Positions 38,010-53,000 of a stretch of 62,178 nucleotides of DNA are shown here, piece after piece. The notes under the pieces are model-generated. The model had not been told where the DNA came from. It made no database searches and was given only the letters and a program-made list of their open reading frames with translations. How positions within the stretch are numbered: the first letter of the stretch is position 1; each line of letters begins with the position of its first letter. Position numbers and translations under genes: made by a program. Source of the DNA: Streptomyces sp. AC550_RSS872 (lineage in GTDB: Bacteria; Actinomycetota; Actinomycetes; Streptomycetales; Streptomycetaceae); assembly GCF_019049285.1 (NCBI RefSeq), contig NZ_JAGMUL010000010.1:1-62178 (forward strand), written 5' to 3'.

Positions 38010-41000
38010 TGGCTCGTTCCGGGCTGGCCGACGTCCTGCCGCTGTCACCACTGCAAGAGGGGCTGCTGTTCCACTCACTGCTGGCCGGCGGGCAGGCCGA
38101 CCCCTACGTCGTGCAGCTGGTCCTCGGACTCGACGGGGCCCTGCGCCCCGACCGGCTGCGCCGCGCCGCCGAGCAGGTGCTGACCCGCCACCCGAATCTG
38201 CGGGCCGGCTTCGTCAGCCGACGCGAGGGCACACCCGTCCAGATCGTGCCGCGCCGCGTCACCGTCGACTGGCGCGAGCACGACCTGTCGGGGCTGGTGC
38301 AGCCCGACCGGGACGCCGCACTGGACCGGCTGCTGCGGGAGGACCGCGACGCCGGCTTCGACCTGACCGAACCACCGCTGATCCGCTTCATCCTGGTGCG
38401 TCTCGCACCGGACACCCACCGTTTCGTGGTGACCAACCATCACATCCTCCTCGACGGCTGGTCCGGTCCGCTGCTGCTGCGTGACCTGTTCGCCCTCTAC
38501 GCCGCCGACGCTCACGCCCCGCAGCTGCCGCCGGCCCCGCCCTACCGGGACTACCTCGCATGGCTGTCCCGGCGGGACCGCGAGGAGACCCGGCGCGTGT
38601 GGCGCGAGGCCCTCACCGGCCTGACGCAGGGGACGCTGCTCCCCACGACGGTCCCGGGCCCGCAGACCGCCGCGCAGCCGCCCCGTCACGAGCACGTCGA
38701 GGTGACGCTGCCAGAGCCCTTGACCGCGGCCTTGCAGGACACCGCGAAGTCGCTGCGCATCACGGTCAATTCAGCGGTGCAGACCTGCTGGGCCCTGCTG
38801 CTGTCCCGGCTGACCGGGCAGCACGACGTGGTGTTCGGCGCGGTGACCTCCGGCCGGCCCCCGGTGCTGCCCGGGATCGAGTCGATGGTGGGCCTGCTGA
38901 TCAACACCGTGCCGGTGCGCGTCCGGCTCGACCCGGCCCAATCGCTCGGCGACCTCGCCGCCCGGGTCCAGCGGGAACAGTCCGCGCTCGCCGATCACCA
39001 GTACCTGGGCCTGGCCGAGTTGCAGTCCCTCGCGGGCGTGAGCGAACTGTTCGACACCGCTGTGGTGTTCGAGAACTACCCGGTGGACCGGGGCGGCATC
39101 CAGGCGGCCCTGGACGGGCTGCGGATCTCGGTGGAGCACGCCGAGGACACCATGCACTACCCGCTGGGTCTGGTCGCGGCGTTGCGCGGCGACCGGCTGC
39201 AACTGCGCATGCAGTACCGCCCCGACACCGTCGGCGCCCAGGAGGCGCGGCGCATCGTTGACCGGCTGGCCGCCGCACTGACCGAACTGGCCCACCGGCC
39301 CGACCGCCGCGTCGCCGCCACCGACGTGCTCTCCGTGGCCGAACGGGCCGACGCGCTGGCCCGCGGCAAAGGCGCCGACGTGCCGCTGCCCCCCACCGAC
39401 CTGGCACGCATGGTCCAGGAGCAGGCCGCCCAGAGCCCCGACGCCGTGGCGGTCGTCTTCGAGGACGCCACGCTGACCTACGCCCAGCTCGACGACTGGA
39501 CGAACCGGCTCGCCGCACACCTCGTCACGAAGGGAGCCGGGCCGGAGCGCACCGTGGCGGTGGCGCTGCCCCGCTCGCTCGAACTCGTGGTGGCCCTGTG
39601 CGCGGTGCACCGCACCGGGGCCGCCTATCTGCCGGTCGATCCCGGCTATCCGCCGGACCGGACCGCGGCGATGCTGGCCGACGCCCGGCCGGTGGCCCTG
39701 CTGGACGACCCCGCCTCGGTCCACGTCCCGCAGACCGGCACCGACACCGACACGCTCAAGCCGTGCGAGGGCTCACCGCTTCGTCCGGCGTACGTCATCC
39801 ACACCTCGGGGTCCACCGGCCGCCCCAAGGGCGTGGTGGTCAGCCACGCCGCGATCGCCAACCGGCTGCGGTGCATGCAGGACGACCTCCGGCTGGGCCC
39901 CGGCGACCGGGTGCTGCAAAAGACGCCGTCGAGCTTCGACGTGTCGGTGTGGGAGTTCTTCCTGCCGCTCGTCGCGGGAGCCACGGTGGTGCTCGCGCGG
40001 CCGGACGGCCACCGGGATCCGCGCTACCTCGCGGAGCTGATCCAGCGCCAGGACATCACCACGGCCCACTTCGTCCCCTCGATGCTCCAGACGTTCCTGG
40101 AGGAGCCGCAGGCGCACGCGTGCACCTCACTGCGGCGCGTGGTGTGCAGCGGCGAGGCGCTCCCCGCCGAGCTGGCGCAGGAGTTCCGGCGGACCCTCGA
40201 CGCCGACCTGCTCAACTACTACGGCCCGACCGAGGCCGCCGTGGACGTGACGGGCTGGCAGGTACGGGACGAGGCCGTACCGATCGGCCGGCCCGGCTGG
40301 AACACCCAGGCCTACGTCCTCGACGCCTGGCTGCGTCCGGTGCCCCCCGGCGTGCCGGGCGAGTTGTACCTGGGCGGCGCACAGCTCGCGCGGGGCTATC
40401 TGGACCGGGCCGCACTGACCGCGCAGCGATTCGTCGCCGACCCGTGGACCCCGGGGGAGCGGCTCTACCGCACCGGCGACCTCGCCCGGCAGGACGCCGA
40501 CGGCGTACTGGAATTCCTCGGCCGCACCGACGACCAGGTCAAGATCCGGGGCTTTCGGATCGAACTCGGCGAAGTCGAGACGGTGCTGTCGCGGCATCCC
40601 GGCGTCCGCCGGGCCGTGGTGGCGGCACGCGGCCAGGAACTGGCCGCCTACCTGCTCGCCGAGGCTCCGGTCGACGCGGCCGAGATCCGTGCCTTCGCCG
40701 CCACTGTGCTGCCGGACCACATGCTGCCGTCCACCGTCACGACGCTGGCCGAGCTGCCCCTCAAGCCGAACGGCAAGGTCGACTGCGCTGCGCTGCCCGC
40801 ACCGCACCGCAGCGCGGGCGGCCGGCGGGCCCGTGACCCGCGCGAGGCCATCCTGTGCGGACTCTTCGCCGAGGTGCTGGGGCTCCCCGAGGTCGGTGTG
40901 GACGACGACTTCTTCGCCCTCGGCGGGCACTCGCTGCTCGCCACCCGCCTCGCCAACCGCATCCGCTCCACCCTCGGTGTCGAGGTCGCCCTGCGGCAGC

Positions 41001-44000
41001 TGTTCGAGACATCGACCGTGGCCGGTCTGACAGCCGCGCTGAACGACACCGCAGCAGCCAGGCCGCGGATTCGGCCACTGCCCAGGCCCGAGCGCATACC
41101 GCTCTCCTTCGCCCAGCGCCGGCTGTGGTTCCTCAACCGGCTCGAAGGCCGCAGCCCGACCTACAACATCCCCGTCGTGCTGCGGCTGACCGGACAGCTG
41201 GACCCCGCCGCGCTGCACACCGCCCTCGCCGACGTGGTACGGCGCCACGAGAGCCTGCGCACCGTCTTCCCGGCCACCGACGGCGTGCCGCACCAGCTCG
41301 TGCTCGACCCCGAGGCCTGCGCACCCCGCCTGGACACCGCCGAGGTGGACCCCGCGGAACTGGACGACGCGGTCCGCGCGGCCGTGGCGCACGGCTTCGA
41401 CCTTCAGACCGAACCCCCGCTGCGCACCTGGCTGTTCACCCCGGCAACCGGCACCGCGCAGGACGAGGAGCACGTGCTGGTCCTGCTGCTGCACCACATA
41501 GCCGGTGACGGCTGGTCGCTCAAGCCCCTGCTCGACGATCTCGGCGCGGCCTACGACGCGCGGCGCCATGGCACGGAGCCCGGCTGGGCACCGCTGCCCG
41601 TGCAGTACGCCGACTACACCCTCTGGCAGTCCCGGTTGCTCGGCGACCAGCAGGACGGCACCAGCCTCATCGCACAGCAGACGCGGTACTGGACCGCCGC
41701 GCTCGACGGCGTCGCGGCAGAGCTGGAACTGCCGACCGACCGGCCCCGCCCCCCGACGGCCAGCTACCGCGGCGACACCATCGACTTCACGCTCGACGCG
41801 GACCTGCACGCCGGTCTCACCGCCCTGGCACGGACCGACGGGGCCACCCTGTTCATGGTGCTGCAAGCCGCCTTCGCCGCTCTGCTGACCCGGCTCGGGG
41901 CCGGCACCGACATCCCGCTCGGCACGCCTGTCGCAGGCCGCACCGACGACATCCTCGACCCGCTGGTCGGCTTCTTCGTCAACACGCTGGTCCTGCGCAC
42001 GGACACGGCGGGCAACCCCGGCTTCCGTGAACTGCTGGCCCGGGTCCGCACCGCCGACCTCGACGCCTACGCCCACCAGGACCTGGCGTTCGAGCACCTG
42101 GTCGAGACGCTCAACCCCGCACGCTCACTGTCCGGCAACGCGCTGTTCCAGGTGATGTTCGCGCTCCAGAACGTGGCGGCCGTGACGGCCGACCTGGCCG
42201 GACTGACCGCCACCCCGTACCCCGTGCACGCCCGCAACGCCAAGTTCGACCTGTTCGTCAGCATGGCCGAGCGGCGCACCGCGACGGGGAGCCCCGACGG
42301 GGTGTACGGCACGGTCGAGTACGCCACCGACCTGTTCGACCGGGAGACCGTGCAGCGGCTCGTCGCCTGGTACGAGGCATTCCTGCGCGCCGTGCTGCGC
42401 GACCCCGCCACACCCGTCGAGCACGTCGACTTCCTCAGCCCCGACGAGCGGCACGACCTGCTGACGGCCAGGAACGACACCGCCCGGCCCCTGCCCGACC
42501 ACTACCTGCACGAGCGGTTCCAGCAGCAGGCTGCCGCCGCCGGCGACGCCCTGGCGGTGCGCTGCGGCACCGAGGAAGCGACGTACGCACAGCTCAACGA
42601 GCGCAGCAACCGGCTGGCCCGGGAGCTGATCGCCCGGGGCGTCGGCCCGGAACACGTCGTGGCGCTGGCCGTCCCGCGCTCGGTGGACATGGTCGTGGCG
42701 ATGCTGGCCGTGCAGAAGGCCGGCGCGGTGTACCTCCCCATGGACCCCGCCCATCCGGCGGAGCGGCTGGCATTTCTGCTCTCGGACGCCCACCCCGTCG
42801 CGCTCATCACCCGAACCGAGATCACGCCCACCCTGCCCAAGACCGACACCCCGACGATCGTCCTCGGCGATCCCGCGGTGGAGGACGGGCTGTCCGCGCG
42901 TGCGAGCACCGATCCCGTCGACGCCGACCGCGTGGCGCCGATCCGGCCCGACAACGCCGCCTACATCATCTACACCTCCGGCTCCACCGGCCGCCCCAAG
43001 GGCGTGCTCATCTCGTACCGGAGCATCATCAACAACCTGACCGGATTCGCCGAGCGGTTCCCGGTCGGTCCGTACGACCGCTTCCTGGCGACGGCGACGA
43101 TCGCGTTCGACATCGTCGCCGTCGACGTCTACCTGCCGCTGCTGCACGGCGCGAGCGTGCTCATCGCCGAGCCGGAGACCATCCGCAACCCCGTCGCGCT
43201 GTCGGAACTCGCCGCGGCGAGCGAGGTCACGGTCCTGCAAGCCACCCCCTCGCTGTACCGCACGATGCTGGCCAACGCCCCCGAAGGCCTGCGCGGTCTG
43301 CGGCTGCTCGTCGGCGGCGAGGCGCTCACCAGCAGCCTCGCCGAACAGATGCGCGCGGTGGGCAGCCAGGTGGTCAACCTCTACGGGCCCACCGAGACCA
43401 CCGTGTGGAGCACCCTGGCGGAGGTCGACCCGTCGAGGGCGGCCACCGACGGCCCGCCCCCGGTGGGCAGCCAGACCCAGAACGTCCGGATGTACGTGCT
43501 GGACGCCGGCCTGCGCCCGGTGCCGGCCGGCGTCACCGGCGAGCTGTACATCGCCGGCACGGGGCTCGGCCGGGGATACCTCAACCGCAGGCCGCTGACC
43601 GCCGAACGGTTCGTCGCCGACCCCTTCGACGAACCGGGCAGCCGGATGTACCGCACCGGCGACCTCGTGCGCTGGCGGCGAGACGGCCAACTCGCCTTCG
43701 TCGGCCGGGCCGACGACCAGGTCAAGGTGCGCGGCTTCCGCATCGAACTGGGCGAGATCGAGGCCGCGTTGTCGCGGCAGGAACACATCGCCGAGGCCAC
43801 GGTCCTGCTCAGCCGCGCGAGCGACGGCGAGGGCCGGCTCGTCGGCTACGTCGTCCCCGGCGCCGAGTGGTCGGCCGGCCGGGACGAGCAGGAGGAGGAC
43901 GAACAGGTCCGGTTCTGGCGTGAGCTGTACGACTCGCTCTACGCCGAGCAGGTCGCGGACGGCGGCTTCTGGGACGACTTCGCCGTCTGGCAGAGCAGTT

Positions 44001-47000
44001 ACGACGGCCGGCACATCCCGCTGGAGGAGATGGAGCGGTGGCGGTCGGCCGCCGTCGACCAGGTACTGCGCCTTCGCCCCCGCCGGGTGCTGGAGATCGG
44101 CGTCGGCAACGGGCTGCTGTTGTCCCGGCTCGCCCCGCACTGCGAGGCGTACTGGGGAACCGACTTCTCCCCGTCGGTCATCGACGCGCTGAAGCAGCAG
44201 CTGCGCTCGCGAGGCGAGGACCTGCCGGGAGTGCGGCTGCGCGTACAGGCCGCCGACGACACGGACGGGCTGCCCCGCGACTTCTTCGACACCATCGTCC
44301 TCAACTCCGTGGTCCAGTACTTCCCCCACGCCGGCTATCTCGTGGACGTCCTGCGTACCTGCCTGGAGCTGCTGGTGCCCGGCGGCGCGATCGTCCTGGG
44401 CGACATCCGCAACCTGCGCCTGCTGCGCTGCCTGCAAAGCGCTGTTGCCGCCCACCGGCTCACGCAGGACTGCGACACCTCCTCGGTCCGCGCGGTGGTG
44501 GAGCAGAAGGTCGCCGCCGAGGAGGAACTGCTCCTGGCACCCGACTTCTTCGTCGCCCTGGGCCGCTCGCTGGCGGACATCGGCGAGGTGGACGTCAGGC
44601 TCAAGCGGGGCAGGTTCGGCAACGAGCTGTCGCGCTACCGCTACGAAGTCGTGATCACCAAGGCGCCCACCACCGCGCAGCCCGTCGACCGGCTGCCCCG
44701 GCTGCCCTGGACGGACCTGGCCCCGGCAGACACGCCCACCGAAGCCGCCATCGACACGCTGGCCGACGCACTGCGCGCCGCGCCGGCAGGCATGCGGGTG
44801 ACCGAGGTGCCCAACGGCCGGCTGCTGGCCGAGTTCGATGCGATGCGCGAACTCAACCGGGGCGGCGGCGTCGCGCAGATCCTGGCCGAACTGCACACCG
44901 AAGCCGCCGGGATCGACCCGGAGGACCTCCACGACCTCGGCGCGCGCTGCGGCTTCCAGGTGGTGACCACCTGGTCCGCGCACGGCCGCGAGGAGTGCTT
45001 CGACGCCGTCTTCCTGCCGCGCGACGCCCGTGCCGCCGTGGTGCCGGCGTACGAAGGACCGCGGGCCGGCGCCGACCCGCTGGTCCACGCCAACAGCCCG
45101 GCCCGCACCCGCAGGCTGCGCGCGTTCAACGACGCACTGCGCACCCGACTGAGCCGGTGGCTGCCGCACTACATGATCCCCGCCGCCTTCGTGGCACTCG
45201 ACCAACTGCCGCTCACCGCCAACGGCAAGCTGGACCGGCGGGCGTTGCCCAAGCCCGACTTCGGCGCCCTGTCGGCCGGCCGGCCGCCTCGCACATCGCG
45301 CGAGCACGTGCTCTGCGAGCTGTTCGCCGAAGTGCTCGCCGTGCCGAAGGTGACCATCGACGACGACTTCTTCGCCCTCGGAGGCCACTCGCTGCTGGCG
45401 ACCAGGCTGGTCAGCAGGATCAGGACGGTCACCGGGATCGAGATCCCCATCCGCCGGATCTTCGAGGGCCCCACCGTCGCGGCGCTCAGCGAACGGCTGG
45501 ACGCCGAGCAGCCGGCCCGGCCTGCGCTGACCCGGCGGCCCCGGCCGCAGCGGGTGCCGCTGTCGTTCGCCCAGCTGCGCCTGTGGTTCCTCAACCGCTT
45601 CGAGACGTCCTCGCCCAGCTACAACCTTCCACTGGTGCTGCGGCTGCACGGCAGCCTCGACCGGGCCGCGCTGCAAGCCGCCCTCGGCGACCTGGTGGAC
45701 CGGCACGAGACGCTCCGCACGGTCTTCCCCGAGCAGGACGGCGAGCCCTTCCAGCACGTTCTGCCGGCCGAGCGGGCACGCCCGGCATGCCCCGTCGTGG
45801 ACGTCGGCCCCACCGCCCTGCCACAGGCCATGGCCGAGGCGGCGCGCACCCCCTTCGACGTCACCCTGGACCCCCCGTTGCGGGCCACGCTCTTCGCCGT
45901 GGCCCCGCGGGAGCATGTGCTGCTGCTGGTGCTGCACCACATCGCCGGCGACGGCTGGTCCATCGGACCGCTCGCCCGCGACCTCACCGCCGCCTACCGG
46001 GCCCGCCTGCACACCGAGGAACCGGCCTGGCCGCAACTAGCCGTGAGCTATGCCGACTACGCCCTGTGGCAACGCGAGGTGCTCGGCAGCACCGACGACC
46101 CCGACAGCGCCGTCTCCCGGCAGCTCGTGTACTGGCGGCGGGCGCTCGCCGCGGCGCCCCGTGAGATGCCCCTGCCGGTCGACCGGCCGCGGTCCGCGGT
46201 TGCCGCACCGGCGGGCGAGCGGCTCGCCTTCCACCTCGACGCCGCACTGCACGCCCAGCTGCTCGACATCGCGCGGGAGCACCGGGCCAGCCTGTTCATG
46301 GTGGTGCAGAGCGCCCTGGCCGCCGTCCTCACCCGGCTCGGCGCGGGCACGGACGTCGTGCTCGGCGGCGCGATCGCAGGCCGCACCGAGGCGGCGGTCG
46401 AGAACCTCGTGGGCTTCTTCGTCAACACGCTGGTGCTGCGCCTGGACACCTCCGGCGACCCGTCGTTCGGGGAACTGCTCGACCGGGCCCGCACGGCCGA
46501 CCTGGCGGCCTACGACAACCAGGACCTGCCGTTCGAGTACCTCGTCGAGGCACTCAACCCGCAGCGGTCCCTGGCCCGCCATCCGCTGTTCCAGGTGATG
46601 CTGGTGCTCCAGAACGCGCCGCGCACGGACGTCACGCTGCCCGGGGTGCGCATCACCGGCGAGCCACTGGACGTCGGCGCGGTCAACTTCGACCTGGGCT
46701 TCAACCTCGCCGAGCGGGAACCGGTCGCAGGCCGCCCCGGCGGCGTGGCCGGCATGGTGGAGTACCGGACGGACCTGTTCGACCGCGACACCGTGGAGCG
46801 GATCGTCGACCGGCTGCGGCGGCTGCTGACGGCCGTCGCGGCCGACCCGGCCCTGCCGATCGGCGCCGTGGACCTGACCGGGCAGGACGCACTCGACCAC
46901 TGGCTGCGGCCGGTGCCGGCGGACCGGGAGATCGACCTGGCCCGGATCGAGGAGGTGCTCGCCCAGTTCGACGGCGTACGGGAGGTCGCCGCCGTACTGC

Positions 47001-50000
47001 GCGACGCCGCACAGCCCTCGCAGCGTTCGGTCGCCGTCCACGTGGTGGCCTCGCCGGACGCCGACTGCGACGCCGAGCGGCTGCGCGCCTTCGCCCTGCA
47101 ATGGCTGCCCGAGCACCTGGTGCCGGCCTCGTACACCGTCCTCACCGGCACCGACGCGGTCGCAGGCACCGGTGCGGACCCCACGCCGTGGGCCGGTGAC
47201 CGGACGCCGCCGGCCACGCCGCGGCAGGAGATCCTGTGCGGGCTCTTCGCCGATGTGCTCGGCAAGCCCGCGGTGGGCGTGCACGACGACTTCTTCGTGC
47301 TCGGCGGACACTCCTTGCTGGCCACGCGCCTGGTCAGCCGGGTCCGTGAGACGCTCGGGGTGGAACTTCCCATCCGCCGGCTGTTCGAGGTGCCGACGGT
47401 GCACGGGCTCGATGCCGTACTCGACGAACACGGCGCCGGCCGCCCCCCGGTGGTCGCCATGCCGCGGCCCGCACGGATCCCGCTGTCCTTCGCGCAGCTT
47501 CGGCTGTGGGTGCTCCACCAGCTGCACGGCCCGTCGGCCACGTACAACATCCCCTTCGCGCTGCGGCTGACCGGCCCGCTGGACGACGCGGCGCTGCGGG
47601 AGGCGCTGCGGGACGTGGTGGACCGGCACGAGGTGCTGCGCACCACGTTCGGCAGCGAGGCGGGCAACCCCCACCAGCGGATCCGGTCCGTCGACGAGGT
47701 CCGGCCCGACATGCCGGTGCGCGACGTACGGACCGAACAGCTGCCCGCCGAACTGGCCGCGGCGTCGTCCCACCCGTTCGACCTCGCCACCGAAGCACCG
47801 CTGCGGGCGACGCTGCTGCGGCTCGCTCCCGAGGACCACGTGCTCTCCCTCGTGGTGCACCACATCGCCGCCGACGGCGCGTCCCTGGGCCCGCTCGGCG
47901 CGGACCTGTCGACCGCCTACGCCGCCCGCAGGCGGGGCACCGCCCCGCACTGGGAGCCCCTGGCCGTGCAGTACGCGGACCACACGCTGTGGCAGCGCGC
48001 CACGCTCGGCGACGAGGACGATCCCGGCAGTGTGCTGGCCCAGCAGATCCGTTACTGGACCGGCGTGCTGGAGGGGATGCCCGACGAACTTGCGCTGCCC
48101 GCCGACCGCCCGCGCCCCGAGGTCGCCGGGCACGACGGCGCGGTGATCGAGTACGCCGTCTCGCCCCAGACCCACCGGTCGCTCGCCGAACTCGCCGAAC
48201 GCCACAGCGTGACGCTGTTCATGGTGCTGCACGCGGCTGTGGCCGCCGTCCTCACCCGGCATGGTGCCGGCACCGATGTGCCGATCGGCACGCCGGTGGC
48301 CGGCCGCGGTGACAGCGCACTGGACCCGCTGATCGGCTTCTTCGCCAACACCCTGATCCTGCGCACCGACACCAGTGGCGATCCCGACTTCGCCACCTTG
48401 CTGGACCGGGTCCGGCGCACCGACCTGGCCGCGTACTCCCACCAGGACGTGCCCTTCGAACGGCTCGTCGACATCCTCGGCGTCGAACGGTCGCTGGCCC
48501 GAAACCCGTTGGTGCAGGTGATGCTGGTGTTCGACCAGCACCGTGAGGCCGCGCTGGACCTCGACGGGGTCGGCGTGCGCTCCCACCCCACCGGCTACGC
48601 CGCGGCCAAGTACGACCTCGCGGTCAACGTCGCCGAGCGCCGCGGCCCCGACGGGGAACTCCTGGGGCTCGCCGGGGCCCTGGAGATCGCCACGGACCTG
48701 TTCGACCGACGGACGGGAGAGGAACTCGCCGAACGCCTGGTGCTCTTCCTCGACCAGGTCGCGGCCGATCCCACCCTGCGGATCGGTGCGGCACGCCTGG
48801 AGCCGGCCACCGACCGGTTCCCGTGGAACGACACGGACCGCACCGTCCCCGTCGAGCACGCGCTGGCGGCCTTCGAACGGCAGGTCCCCCACCGGCGCGA
48901 CCGCGACGCCGTCGTGTGCGGCGAGGACCGGATCAGCTATCAGGAGCTGAACGAGAGGGCCAACCGGCTCGCTCACCGGCTCATCGCGCGCGGGATCGGT
49001 GCCGAACAGATCGTCGCGCTCCACCTGCCGCAGTCCATTGATCTGGTCGTCGCCCTGCTGGCGGTGCTGAAATCCGGCGCGGCGTATCTGCCGGTGGACC
49101 CCGACTACCCGCCCGAGCGTGTGCGCCTGCTGTTCGACCGCGCCGCTCCCGTACTGGTCCTCGCGCACGGCGACGCAGGCCCGGCGACCGCACCCGTCCT
49201 GGACCCGGCGCAGCCCCTGCCGGACCTGCCCGCGCACGACCCGACCGACGCCGACCGGGTGGTCCCCTGGATGCCTGACCATCCGGCCTACCTGATCCAC
49301 ACCTCCGGGTCGACCGGCACACCCCGGGGCGTCCTGGTGACCCACCGCGGACTTCCGGGCCTGGCCCTCAGCCTCGCGGAGGCCTATCACGTCGCACCGG
49401 ACAGCCGTGTTCTGGAATTCGCCTCCCCCGGCTTCGACGTGGCGACCGGGGACCTTCTGTTCACGCTGTCATCAGGGGCGGCCGTGGTACTGCCTGACAG
49501 CGACCGGGTCACCGCCGCGGCACACCTGGCCGAACTGATCGCACGTCACGGCGTCACGCACACGACACTGACCCCGACCGTTGCCGCGGCCATTCGGCCC
49601 GGTGCCCTGCCGGACGGCTTCGTGCTCGCACTGGGCAGCGAGACGGTGCCGGGTTCACTCGTCGACCGATGGGCCTCGACCTGCCGGGTCCTGAACGTCT
49701 ACGGCCCGACCGAATGCACGGTGGCGTCGACGATCACGGGGGCGTTGACCGATGGGGGCACCCCGCCCCTCGGCCGGCCGCTCGCCAACACCAAGGCGTA
49801 CGTGCTCGACCCCGCGCTGCGCCCGGTGCTGCCCGGAATGACCGGGGAACTCTACCTGTCAGGTCCCGGACTGGCCCGGGGCTATCGCGGCGAACCCGCC
49901 GCGACCGCCGGCCGGTTCATCGCCGATCCGTACGGCGCCCGGGGTGCGCGCATGTACCGCACGGGAGACCTGGTGCGCCGGCGCCGGGACGGCAACCTCG

Positions 50001-53000
50001 AATTCATCGGCCGGGCGGACGGGCAGGTGAAGATCCGCGGTCACCGTGTGGAACTGGGCGAGGTCGAGCAGCACCTTCTCGGCCACCGGGCCGTGCGCGC
50101 CGCCGCGGCGGCCACGTACACCACGCCGAGCGGGGTACGGCTGGCCGGCTACGTCGTCACAGAACCCGGCGGCGTCACCCTCCCCGAGCTGCGCGGCTGG
50201 CTCGCCGAGCGGGTCCCCGGGCACCTCGTGCCGACCGCGCTCGTCCCTGTGGACAGCCTGCCGTTCACCGCCCACGGCAAGGTGGACCGGACGAGACTGC
50301 CCGCTCCCGTCACCCACACGGACACGGGCGCCGGCCGGGTGCCGGACGCTGCTTCAGGCACCGACGACGAGCGGATTCTGTGCCGCCTGGTCGCAGACCT
50401 GCTGGGGCAGCCGGTCCCCCCGGCCGACGGCCACTTCTTCGAACTCGGCGGCGACAGCATCCTGGCCATCCAGCTGGTGAGCCGGGCGGACCGGGAAGGC
50501 ATCTCGCTGACCACCCGCGACGTCTTCGCTCATCCGGTGATCGCGGAACTCGCCGCCGTCGCCCGGTCCGGCCGCCGTGCACCGGCGGTGGTGTCCGGCC
50601 GGGGGGTGGGGTCCGTCCCGCTGACGCCGATCATGCACTGGCTTCGCGAACTCGGTGACGACATCGCCGGCTTCCAGCAGTCCGTCGTCGTTCCCGTGCC
50701 GCCGGGCCTCGCTCAGGAGCAGGTGAGCCGCGCGCTCCAGGCCGTCGTGGACCACCACGACGCGCTGCGGATGAGGCTGTCCCGTGACCACGACACGGAC
50801 CTGTGGGCGCTGGACATACCCGAGCCGGGGTCCGTCGCCGCCGACGATCTGCTGGTCTGCGTGGACGCATCCGCCCTGTCCGGCGAGGACCTGAGCCGGC
50901 TGACGGCCCGGTCGGTGGCGCAGGCCCGGGCCCGCCTGGACCCGGACAACGGGGTCATGCTCAAAGCGGCCTGGCTGTCGAGCGGGCCCGGCAGGGCCGG
51001 CCGGCTGGCCCTCACCGCACACCACCTGGTGATCGACGCCGTGTCCTGGCGCATCCTGGCTGCCGATCTGGCGGCGGTCTTCGCCGACCTGGCGGCGGGC
51101 CGCCCCATCGAACTGGCGCCCGTCGGCACCTCGTTCAAGCGCTGGGCGGAAGAGCTGGTCGCCTCCTGCGGAAACCGCACCCGGCTGGCCGAAACCCGCC
51201 ACTGGGCGACGGTGCTGCGCACCCCCGACCCCTTGCTGGGCGAGCGCGCCCTCGATCCCGAAACGGACACGGTCGCCACCGCCCGCTCCCTGCGGCGGAC
51301 GGCGCCGAACAAGACCACGGCCGCACTGCTCACCGAAGTGCCCGCGGCGTTCCACGGCCAGGTCACCGACGCCCTGCTCACCGCCGTGGCCCTGGCCGTG
51401 GACGAATGGCGGACGCGGCGGGACATCCCGGCCACGAGCGCGGTCCTCGTCGACGTCGAGGGCCATGGCCGGGTCGAGCACGACGGCACGGACCTGACCC
51501 GGACCGTCGGCTGGTTCACCACCCTGCACCCGGTGGCGCTCGATCCCGGGACACTGGACTGGGCCGAGGTCCGCCGCGCAGACGACAGCGTCGGCGCGGC
51601 CGTCAAGCGCGTCAAGGAGCAGATGCGGTCGGTTCCTGACAGCGGCATCGGGTTCGGACTGCTGCGCTACCTCAACCCGCAGACGATGTCCGCCCTGGCA
51701 CGGGCGGGCGCGCCGCAGATCTGCGTGAACTACCTCGGCCGGCTGAGCGGTTCGGACGAGACCGACGTCGCGGCGGCCCTGCCCCAGGACACCGCCACCC
51801 GGGCGCTGGCCCACACCGTGGCGCTCGACACCCTGGTCAGGGACACCCCGCAGGGACCGCGGCTGGTCGCCAACTGGACATGGCCGAGCGGTCTGCTGGC
51901 CGAACGGGACGTGGCGGAACTGGCCGACCTGTGGTTCGAGGCGCTGGCCGGCATCGTCGACCACGCACGCCGTACGGCCGGCGGCCGCACGCCCTCGGAC
52001 TTTCCGCTCGTCGACCTGGACCAGAAACAGGTGGACTGGATCGAGCGGACCTGGCCGGCACCGGCCGACGTGCTGCCGCTCGCACCGCTCCAGGAAGGCA
52101 TGCTCTTCCACGCACTCCTGCAAGGACGCTTCGACGCCGGTGATCCCTGCGAGGACGAGCCCGAGGGGGACGACCCCTATGTCGTACAGACCGTCCTCGC
52201 CGTGCCCGGCAGCCCGAGCCCGGACACGCTGGAGCATGCGGTGCAGACCGTCCTCGACCGGCATGACGCCCTGCGCGCGGCGTTCGTCCAGCCACCGGAC
52301 GGCCCCTGGGTGCAGGTGATTCCCGAGAAGGTCACCGTGCCGTGGCGGGTGCGCACCGCGGCGGACCAGGCCGAACTGGCCGCGCTCGCCGCGGCGGAAC
52401 GACGAGAGGGATTCGACCCGGCAAAGCCGCCCCTGGCCCGCTTCCTGCTGGTGCGGCTGTCCGACGACGGCCACGCGGCGCCCGGGCGATCCGCCGAGCA
52501 CCGGCTCGTCGTGACCAACCACCACATGCTGCTGGACGGCTGGTCGCTGCCGTTGCTGCTGCGCGAGATCTTCGCCGCCTGCCGTCCCGACGGCGACGCA
52601 CTGCCGGCGGTGACTCCCTACCGGGCGTACGCGTCATGGCTGGCACAGCAGGACGTCCAGGCTGCCGAAGACACCTGGCGGGCAGCACTGTCGGGGATGG
52701 ACGGCTGCCGCGTCGTCCCGGGCGCGCCCCGCACCGCGGGACCTCGGCGGGAGCTGCGCCGACGGCTGCCCGAGCGGGTCACCGCAACGCTGCGGGACAC
52801 CGGCCGCAGCCTCGGGGTCACCACCAGCACCCTGGTGCACACCGCCTGGGGGCTGGTACTCGGGCGGCTCACCGGACGGTGGGACGTGGTCTTCGGCAGC
52901 GTGGTGTCAGGCAGGCCCCCGGCCGTACCCGGCATCGAGTCGATGATCGGCTGTTTCATCAACACGGTCCCCGTCCGGCTGCGACCGCGCCCGGGGGAGA

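Noticed and set aside
42125..49390. Long - strand frames (1,303 and 1,117 codons) opposite NRPS 2
   Set aside because: Same shadow effect; no recognisable motifs and no independent ribosome site.
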